This document shows, piece after piece, positions 1-5,072 of a stretch of 11,297 nt of DNA. The position numbers and the translations under genes were made by a program. Below the pieces are notes generated by a model, which was given only the letters and a program-made list of their open reading frames with translations, had not been told where the DNA came from and did no database searches. The stretch comes from Coriobacteriales bacterium (GTDB lineage: Bacteria; Actinomycetota; Coriobacteriia; Coriobacteriales; UBA8131): positions 1 through 11,297 of the forward strand of contig JAISFJ010000048.1 in assembly GCA_031263665.1 (NCBI GenBank). The letters are read 5' to 3'. Position 1 is the first letter of the stretch. Each line of letters opens with the position of its first letter.

Positions 1-171
1 CTCGGCTATCATCACCAGCAACGCTCCCAAAGGACATATCAGGGTGATGCTGTCAAAGCCGATGCCGCAGGCGTTTCCGATACCCCCGATGGTGAAGTAC
101 CCCACGGCTACGACGGCCATGAAACCCAGCATGACCGCGAACCGAATACGGGTTGACGTACCTTTTCTCAT
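1..171 (-). CDS. NapH-like membrane Fe-S/quinol dehydrogenase protein, N-terminal fragment
   Basis: Partial gene; 57 codons from an ATG at 169-171 run off the left edge. The peptide has a short basic start (MRKGTSTRIRF), a hydrophobic membrane helix at about residues 11-30, and a second hydrophobic stretch containing ICPLGAL at about residues 45-51. A CPxGAL-type motif in a membrane segment is typical of NapH, CcoG and related polyferredoxin membrane proteins. NapH proteins take electrons from quinol and pass them to a periplasmic ferredoxin (NapG). The start codon overlaps the stop of the NapG-like gene upstream as ATGA (168-171), so the two are probably translated in a coupled way. The order NapG-like then NapH-like supports the call. 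Only the N-terminus is visible, so the usual C-terminal 4Fe-4S motifs cannot be checked, and a different polytopic Fe-S protein remains possible. Confidence 0.65.
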   Translation of the reverse strand, partial: MRKGTSTRIRFAVMLGFMAVVAVGYFTIGGIGNACGIGFDSITLICPLGALLVMIAE

Positions 172-881
172 AGCAGGTCCTTCTCCTTTTGTGAAAAAAC
201 CACGATGGCCTTGTCGGTCGCTCCCACCGAAAGAGAGCCCGCCGACATGGAGACGCACGCGAACTCGCAGGCACCGCATCCGTTGCAGGCGCTCTCATCA
301 ACCACAGGAACGCGGTCGTCTCCAACAAAGAGGGCCTCGTAAGGGCACGCGTCCACGCATACACGACAGCCCATGCCTTTGGCGGCCAGGCACCAATCGC
401 GATTCAAAACAGCAATGCCGATAATCGCGGATGCGGCGTCCGCACTTCGTAAAGCCTGCGTGGGGCACACCTCTATACAGCGAGGGCCGCGCGGCTCGTT
501 TTCGCAAAAATCGCACCACCCCTGCCAAAAGGCCATTTTGGGCGTGCGGGCGTTTAAGATGCCGTCCTCGATGTGAGCGGGAGCGATAGCCGTTTTCGGA
601 CATATCTCGCGGCACTTTTCGCAGTGGATGCAGGCACTCGCCAGGTGATTCTCATCCTGTCCGCCGGGAGGGCGACAGAGCGGTTTGCTCGGGAGATACT
701 TTAAGCCTCCCAATCCGATGAGGGCACAGGTGCCGGCCACACCGAACGCGAAGCTGCGCCGAGAGAGGGGAACGCCACGCCGCCCGGGTTTCCCCCCACG
801 CCCCTTTGTGCCCTCATCCAGCAAACCGGTGTTCGCGGTGTTCGCGGTGTTTGTGGCGTTTGTGGTGCTCATGGTTCTCAT
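168..881 (-). CDS. NapG/MauM-type periplasmic ferredoxin with four [4Fe-4S] motifs and a Tat signal
   Basis: A 237-aa protein, close in length to E. coli NapG (about 231 aa). A twin-arginine signal is seen at residues 40-46 (SRRSFAF), followed by a hydrophobic stretch to about residue 60, so it should be exported folded with its clusters in place. Four Cys groups follow: C84/C87/C90/C94, C123/C126/C135/C139, C164/C172/C175/C179 and C199/C202/C205/C209, enough for four [4Fe-4S] clusters. In the family this protein relays electrons from a NapH-type quinol dehydrogenase to a periplasmic acceptor. The start overlaps the TorD gene stop as ATGA (878-881); a second ATG at 870-872 is possible, but the coupling favours the first. 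The 39-residue region before the twin arginines is unusually long and holds an Asn/Thr/Ala repeat coded by a 9-bp tandem repeat. The physiological partner is inferred, not shown. Confidence 0.85.
   Translation of the reverse strand: MRTMSTTNATNTANTANTGLLDEGTKGRGGKPGRRGVPLSRRSFAFGVAGTCALIGLGGLKYLPSKPLCRPPGGQDENHLASACIHCEKCREICPKTAIAPAHIEDGILNARTPKMAFWQGWCDFCENEPRGPRCIEVCPTQALRSADAASAIIGIAVLNRDWCLAAKGMGCRVCVDACPYEALFVGDDRVPVVDESACNGCGACEFACVSMSAGSLSVGATDKAIVVFSQKEKDLL
832..867. repeat. 9-bp tandem repeat, four copies
   Basis: Four adjacent 9-bp units, two TTCGCGGTG, then TTTGTGGCG and TTTGTGGTG. On the minus strand they lie within the start of the NapG-like gene and encode the Asn/Thr/Ala-rich stretch at about residues 6-18. 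The repeat sits before the Tat motif in a region that should tolerate length change. Confidence 0.8.
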
Positions 882-1645
882 GGTCGTACCGCTTCTTTCA
901 GTTGTGCTGTCTTTGACGCCTCCCCAAAAGCGAGTTCAGGGATTGTTGCCTCACTGGTGGCGTCATCGGCGAATATCTCATCGAGTAGTTCATTAAGCAG
1001 CTCGAGGTCGTTTTGCAGATAGCCGCTCGTTAACCTGCCGAGGCCACGATAAAAATCGGTCCGGGGAAACTTCTTCAGGTCCTTTGCCATCATGGGATAC
1101 CACGAAAGCAGATGGTCCTCGAGGAAGTTGCGCTGTTGGAGTATGGAGCGCCGACAGCTCGCCTCATCGCCGGTTTCCCAAGCTGTGAGCGTGCGCTCAA
1201 TCAGAATCCGCTCAAACTCAAGCTCGAGTGCCAGATGGTCCTCGCCCTCCTTCCAGCTGTCCCGCTTTGCAAGTCCGGCGGCGCGATAAAGAACCAGGAC
1301 CTCGTCGCGGGCGTCTTGCATCATCAGGCGTTTGGGGCTCGTGTATACGGATTCGTAGGGGTAGGCGGCCGAGTAGCCGTTGTTACCCGAGCCGATGAAG
1401 GCGCGGACAAAATCGACGGCCAGCTCGGTTAACACGTTGGAATCAGCCGCGCTCAGGTAGTCGCGAATCATGCGATAGCCCTCGTCAACCAGGGCGTTGC
1501 CGGTGGCGGTGGGGTAGTGCATGGAGGTGAGCACGTCCAAAAGCTCCTGGTCAACTTCGGTGCGAAAGAGGCGCGAGAGAAGTTGATAACCTGCCATGCG
1601 GCCTCGTAAAACGGTGGTGAAGGTGATTTCCTGTTCGGAAGACAT
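878..1645 (-). CDS. TorD/DmsD-family molybdoenzyme maturation chaperone
   Basis: A 255-aa, largely helical cytoplasmic protein. Family features seen: DFVRAFIG at about residues 78-85, a YPYESVYTS stretch at 95-103, EGEDHLALELEF at 133-144 (matching the E-x-x-DH-x-x-x-E-x-x-F signature of TorD proteins), and FLEDHLLSWYP at 174-184 (the second His/Trp/Pro signature). It is longer than E. coli TorD or DmsD (about 200 aa), with about 30 extra residues at the C-terminus. TorD proteins bind the Tat signal peptide and the apo-form of a DMSO-reductase-superfamily enzyme, help insert the molybdopterin cofactor and prevent early export. The likely client is the catalytic subunit encoded at 7161-10214, with the NapG-like protein a possible second one. 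The ATG at 1643-1645 has a GGGGA-type ribosome site just upstream, and the gene starts 16 nt after the preceding stop. Confidence 0.87.
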   Translation of the reverse strand: MSSEQEITFTTVLRGRMAGYQLLSRLFRTEVDQELLDVLTSMHYPTATGNALVDEGYRMIRDYLSAADSNVLTELAVDFVRAFIGSGNNGYSAAYPYESVYTSPKRLMMQDARDEVLVLYRAAGLAKRDSWKEGEDHLALELEFERILIERTLTAWETGDEASCRRSILQQRNFLEDHLLSWYPMMAKDLKKFPRTDFYRGLGRLTSGYLQNDLELLNELLDEIFADDATSEATIPELAFGEASKTAQLKEAVRP

Positions 1646-1661
1646 AGGTGGTTCCCCTTTC

Positions 1662-2504
1662 TTAATCTCTTAAAACGTCTGCGGCTAGAAGTTCGCGCCC
1701 CAACTCGGTTGCGACCCAGCTGTCCAACCAGCGCACCGCCCCCACCTTTTCGAGGCGGTCGAGGAAGTAGCCGCAAAAGCGCCGCGGGCTTTCGGTGAGC
1801 GGATTGGTGTCGATGGCGGTGTCGAGCGTTTTGGTCGAGCAACCGCCCTCAGCCGCCGTACGTTTAAGAATCTCTCGGTACAGCGGAAGATAGCGGCTCT
1901 CTTCGGTGAGCAGGGCAAGCGCTACATCTCTGCCGCAGTTCGCCTCGACCGCCTCAAGCCCCGCGGGGGTCGCGAGATAGGTACTCGGTGCGGTCGGCGC
2001 CACCACGAGAAACTCATCTTCCTGACGCGCATCGGCGCCTTCCGCGTGGCCTTTCGGTGTCTGCTCTTTGAGGCGGGCCTGAGCGTCCGGCGCCACCTCT
2101 TCGCCCACCTCTTCGCCCACCTCGTCGCGGATGGCAGAGGGCGCGGCCTGCCGCACTAAGGCCCCGGCTTCTTCGAGCAGCCCTACGAGTTGAGCCGTGT
2201 CATACACGCTGACCTCTCGGGGATATGCCGCGTCGACCTCAGCGACGATTTCATCACAGGTGCGCGGCTCAACGCAAAATCTCACTGCGTGAAGGATGCG
2301 AAATTGTTGGCCGGGAATGCCAACGAGCAGCCTCTCGATGCGCTTTTGTGGGCTCTGTACGCCAACTTTGACCCTTCGGCTGAGCTCGGCGTCGGGGACC
2401 GGGGGGAGATAATCGGACCGTTGCTCCAAGTCGGCCTCATCAAGTCCCTTATCTTCCAGCGGATTAAACCGCTCCTCAATTTCAAACACTTCAATAGCGC
2501 TCAT
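1662..2504 (-). CDS. Hypothetical protein with two apparent winged-helix domains
   Basis: A 280-aa protein that I do not recognise by name. Two helical regions look like winged helices. Residues about 54-120 end in LVGLLEEAGALV; residues about 200-275 contain YFLDRLEKVGAVRWL followed by ATELG, the usual close of recognition helix plus wing. TPAGLEAVE at 179-187 is also wing-like. The domains are joined by a low-complexity acidic linker (residues about 127-160) partly coded by a 12-bp tandem repeat. The first 50 residues are acidic and probably disordered. There is no signal peptide or membrane segment. The ATG at 2502-2504 has a GGAGAAAGGA ribosome site, and the start lies inside the end of the helicase-fold gene (14-nt overlap), so the two are likely made together. 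Roles as a DNA-binding regulator or a protein-binding partner of the helicase-fold protein are both open. Confidence 0.7.
   Translation of the reverse strand: MSAIEVFEIEERFNPLEDKGLDEADLEQRSDYLPPVPDAELSRRVKVGVQSPQKRIERLLVGIPGQQFRILHAVRFCVEPRTCDEIVAEVDAAYPREVSVYDTAQLVGLLEEAGALVRQAAPSAIRDEVGEEVGEEVAPDAQARLKEQTPKGHAEGADARQEDEFLVVAPTAPSTYLATPAGLEAVEANCGRDVALALLTEESRYLPLYREILKRTAAEGGCSTKTLDTAIDTNPLTESPRRFCGYFLDRLEKVGAVRWLDSWVATELGRELLAADVLRD
2092..2127. repeat. 12-bp tandem repeat, three copies
   Basis: Three near-identical 12-bp units of the form SCCACCTCKTCG. On the minus strand they encode the acidic DEVGEEVGEEV run in the linker of the winged-helix protein. The period is a multiple of three, so copy-number change would keep the frame. 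Confidence 0.75.
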
Positions 2505-4302
2505 AATCGTTCCTTTCTCCTTGATGTGTCAAAAATACGGAGGGGGCTACGGTTGCGTAGCGTGTGGTGTCTTTGACGAACAGGCGTGTTGTCTGCATGT
2601 TCAGTCTCTCCGCGTTTTCGATTCGGTCGCGTTGGAAATACGAGCAGATGAGTTTTTCGCTCGCGGTGGCTTTGATGGTCTCAAACAGCTTGCGCTCTCG
2701 GTTAAGCGCGCTGCTTCGGTGGTCGATGGTGTAGCGGTCATCAACTGCGTCGAGACCTGGCAGAAAGCCGTTGACGAGTCCGGTTAAAAACGTGACGCGA
2801 ACGTGGCGACCGTAGCAGCGCTGATAGGGCGCGACAATCAGGGTATCAACATCTGCGGCAGGCGCGGCGGCAAAGCCATGAGAGGCGAGCTCGGTGATGT
2901 CTGCGTGTTGGGGATGTGGTCCCAGCATCTCAACCATGTGCTCGTCAAGCGGCATTTTATGTTGTGCGAAAAGCGTAATCGCGTCTTTTCTGCTGATGTC
3001 TGCGCAGGCCTGGCGTAGCGCGTCAAGTTCGGCGAGTGGGCCTTCGAGCTTGGTAAATGTTGGGAAGAGGCGAATGTCTGCGGCTTGGTTGTGCAGTTCT
3101 TCGATGGCGGCTTGCATGTCAAGTTTTTGGCTCTGGGCATAAGCCATCAGGTCCAAAAAGGCATCGGAGCGCAACAGCCAATCCCCAAAGCCGAGCCACG
3201 AGCGCAGGGCGGTAAAGTCGCGAGAGTCTAAGAAGAGTTTGAGAAAGGCTGCCAGGCGCAGGTTTTCGCAGCGCTCGAAAGTTCGTGGGTCGCCCTCAAT
3301 TTTTACCGGTCCCTCGTCCAGTGCTGCCCGTATGCCTTTACGCGCAAGTTCGGCTACCACGCGACGCCCCCACGTGAGATTGGGCACGGCCACGAGGACA
3401 TCACGCGGCGCAATGCCAAAGGCAAGGTGGCTTGCAATCGCTGCCGTGACACCCTCAAATTCCGCGACGGGGTCAGCGTAGCTTAAGCGGACTTCCTCTC
3501 CCGCCGGCCGAGAGGTCTCTAACTCGATGAGCTCGGCGTTGGCGTGCGTGTCACAAAAGGATGAAAATCCCTGAAAGTTGGGATAGGGTTCCGCAAAACT
3601 CTGCGCCTCAGAAGTGCTTCCCGCGACGATGAGGCAGTTGGGGAATAGAATATCTAACAGAAATTGGGATGCCTCGCTGAGTGTTTCATAACCATCGACG
3701 ATGGCCGTGGCAGGCTCGCCGCCAACGGCAGGCTCGGCCTCAAGCAAACCCCGGCAGGCAAGTGACGCCATCTCGCACGGCAGAACAGCTTGCCGCACCG
3801 CCAGGTTTTCTGTGAGCAGGGCGTAAACCGTGCGCTCTTCTGCGGTAAGGAGCCAGTCGGTATCCTCATGGGGGCAGTGGCTGAGGTTGCGGTAAAAGAA
3901 CTTCAGCATCTCGCGCAGGCGCCGCGGTCTGACCCCGCTTGTCTTTAAGTCCTCCAGCAGCACATCGTGTTCGTTGTCATCTAAGACACGCGGGCCTCGA
4001 CCAAGCGTTCGCCGAATTTCCGGGCGGGCAAGTACCTGCGAGGAAAGTTCACGCATGGTCGTGATGTTTTCGTTTGAGAGCCCCAAAAACAGAGGCAGTC
4101 GCGAATAATAGCGCGCCGCAACAACATCGTCGGCACAGACGATGAGCACGCGCTCGCCATCTGTCTTCAGCCGCGATGCCTTGGTAAGCAGCGATTCGAT
4201 GATGTCGTCGGACGCGGCATGTTTAACACACAGACAAAAATCGCGTCGCGCAAGCAGAACACGAGTCAATTCGGAAATTGACGAGACGGTACAGGCACCC
4301 AT
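2491..4302 (-). CDS. Degenerate UvrD/AddB-fold (SF1A helicase-like) protein, predicted catalytically inactive
   Basis: A 603-aa soluble protein. The order of segments follows SF1A helicases of the UvrD/PcrA/AddB type, but the catalytic residues are gone. At the Walker A position (about 26-33) there is HAASDD rather than GxGKT. ITTMRELSSQVL (80-91) resembles the conserved TfHsla region. Motif II reads VDGYET (202-207) where DEYQD is expected; motif III is AGSTSEAQSF (227-236) instead of GDxxQSIY; motif IV is weak near 257-266. The second RecA-like half is better kept: GIAPRDVLVAVPNLTWGRRV (296-315), VDTLIVAPYQRCYGRHVRVT (485-504) then LTGLVNGFLPG as in motif V, and LNRERKLFETIKATASEKL (533-551) as motif VI without its TRA Arg. 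No C-terminal nuclease or Cys cluster is seen. The ATG has a GGAG site 6 nt upstream. As first gene of an operon with a TorD chaperone, a scaffold or regulatory role is inferred. The fold call rests on motif reading by eye. Confidence 0.65.
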   Translation of the reverse strand: MGACTVSSISELTRVLLARRDFCLCVKHAASDDIIESLLTKASRLKTDGERVLIVCADDVVAARYYSRLPLFLGLSNENITTMRELSSQVLARPEIRRTLGRGPRVLDDNEHDVLLEDLKTSGVRPRRLREMLKFFYRNLSHCPHEDTDWLLTAEERTVYALLTENLAVRQAVLPCEMASLACRGLLEAEPAVGGEPATAIVDGYETLSEASQFLLDILFPNCLIVAGSTSEAQSFAEPYPNFQGFSSFCDTHANAELIELETSRPAGEEVRLSYADPVAEFEGVTAAIASHLAFGIAPRDVLVAVPNLTWGRRVVAELARKGIRAALDEGPVKIEGDPRTFERCENLRLAAFLKLFLDSRDFTALRSWLGFGDWLLRSDAFLDLMAYAQSQKLDMQAAIEELHNQAADIRLFPTFTKLEGPLAELDALRQACADISRKDAITLFAQHKMPLDEHMVEMLGPHPQHADITELASHGFAAAPAADVDTLIVAPYQRCYGRHVRVTFLTGLVNGFLPGLDAVDDRYTIDHRSSALNRERKLFETIKATASEKLICSYFQRDRIENAERLNMQTTRLFVKDTTRYATVAPSVFLTHQGERNDYERY

Positions 4303-4345
4303 TTGGTCTCCATCCTTTCGTTCGGATGAAGCCCTCTGTTCTTGG

Positions 4346-4366
4346 GAAGCACTGATTAAATCATGT
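4346..4366 (-). promoter_or_regulatory. Candidate extended -10 promoter for the minus-strand operon
   Basis: Read on the minus strand, TGATTTAAT at 4355-4363 matches an extended -10 (TGn followed by TTTAAT, five of six to consensus). The -35 position 17 nt upstream (4378-4383, TTACGC) is poor, which extended -10 promoters tolerate. Transcription would begin near 4348, giving a leader of about 46 nt before the ATG at 4302. The -10 overlaps the inner end of the left arm of a long-spaced inverted repeat. Confidence 0.4.
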
Positions 4367-4436
4367 CACGTCATCTGGCGTAACAGCATTCAATCAGCAT
4401 TTCCTTGGGAAAAGCACCAAGAAAAATCAGTGCTTC
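4346..4436. repeat. Perfect 12-bp inverted repeat with a 67-nt spacer (possible MITE remnant or paired operator)
   Basis: GAAGCACTGATT at 4346-4357 is matched by its exact reverse complement at 4425-4436. Further out, ATGAAGCC at 4326-4333 is matched by GGCTTCAT at 4451-4458, so the ends of a region of about 133 bp mirror each other imperfectly over roughly 33 bp. No clear target-site duplication is seen. It sits in the promoter region of the minus-strand operon. A MITE-like insertion remnant and a looping operator are both possible. Confidence 0.6.
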
Positions 4437-4440
4437 TCTC

Positions 4441-4456
4441 GAAGCCCCCCGGCTTC
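4441..4456 (-). terminator. Weak hairpin downstream of the two regulator genes
   Basis: GAAGCC and GGCTTC (6-bp stem, CCCC loop) form a GC-rich hairpin about 63 nt past the stop of the LysR/LuxR fusion gene. On the minus strand a run of five T follows only after 12 further bases (TTTTT at 4422-4426), so it is a poor intrinsic terminator. If it fails, regulator transcripts would read into the operon beginning at 4302. Confidence 0.2.
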
Positions 4457-4459
4457 ATG

Positions 4460-4474
4460 GTCAGTGTCTGTCAG
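4460..4474 (-). promoter_or_regulatory. CTGAC-N5-CTGAC direct repeat, possible regulator site
   Basis: On the minus strand two CTGAC half-sites lie 10 bp apart, centred about 100-120 bp upstream of the candidate transcription start of the minus-strand operon. The same CTGAC spacing occurs three times at 6846-6870 upstream of the other operon, in the same orientation relative to the downstream structural genes. A shared activator site is an inference. Confidence 0.35.
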
Positions 4475-4518
4475 TACTTTCTGTAGAGTATGCCCTAAAC
4501 GCTTCGGCGATTCCATCA

Positions 4519-5058
4519 TCATTCCAAAACGGAATGGACAAAACTGAGTGCTTCCTGCTTGTTGCTCACCCCGAGCTTGCGGTAGACGCCCGCTAAAAGG
4601 TCGGCAACCTCGTCGCGAGAAAGGTCAAACTCGTCTCTGATGGCGCCAAAGCCGCGTTCTTCGAGGTATAAAATCAGCGCTCCCGTCTCCTGTGCGGTAA
4701 GCCCGCAGCGGCGCGCAATACGAGCGACGGCGCAACGCAGCGCAAGGTCACTTCCTGCAGGAGCAAGCGATAAGGTCTTGTTCGACGGCCTCTCGCCTCC
4801 CTCAACTTGGGGGAGCATGGTGCGGGTCTGAGCAAGGAGACGGTCGATTTGCAGGGCACTTTTGAGAAACGCGTCACCCGCTCTGGTCAGCTTGACGCCA
4901 ACGCGGTCGCGCACGAACAAATCCACATCAAAGTCGCGTTCGAGCGCGGCGATATGCTTGCTCAAAGCCGACTGCGTCAGATGCAGCTCACGCGCCGCGT
5001 TGGTGAAGCTCCCACACTTTGCCAGCGTTACAAATTCTTTCAGGTGCTCTGTTTCCAC
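4519..5058 (-). CDS. LysR-type HTH / LuxR-type HTH fusion regulator without effector domain
   Basis: A 179-aa protein with two different DNA-binding domains. Residues 1-60 are a clear LysR winged HTH (LKEFVTLAKCGSFTNAAREL then LTQSALSKHIAALE and a wing ending in LTRAG). Residues 60-83 continue as the linker helix that normally dimerises LysR proteins. After about 30 less ordered residues, positions 119-178 match a LuxR/GerE HTH: GLTAQETGALILYLEERG, then DLSRDEVADLLAGVYRKLGV and NKQEAL, with many key residues at the right spacing though degenerate. The roughly 200-residue substrate-binding domain of LysR regulators is absent. The start is a GTG at 5056-5058, 14 nt after the stop of the membrane LuxR gene, so the two are probably co-transcribed. 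How it would sense a signal is unclear; it may depend on the membrane LuxR. Confidence 0.8.
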   Translation of the reverse strand: METEHLKEFVTLAKCGSFTNAARELHLTQSALSKHIAALERDFDVDLFVRDRVGVKLTRAGDAFLKSALQIDRLLAQTRTMLPQVEGGERPSNKTLSLAPAGSDLALRCAVARIARRCGLTAQETGALILYLEERGFGAIRDEFDLSRDEVADLLAGVYRKLGVSNKQEALSFVHSVLE

Positions 5059-5072
5059 GTGCTTTTCAGACC

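Noticed and set aside
2491..4302. Functional UvrD or AddB repair helicase
   Set aside because: The ATP-binding and hydrolysis motifs are missing and there is no AddA or RecB-like partner in the window.
4520..4536. CATTCC/GGAATG hairpin at the end of the LysR/LuxR gene as an intrinsic terminator
   Set aside because: The stem is short, overlaps the stop codon, and is not followed by a T-run on the minus strand.
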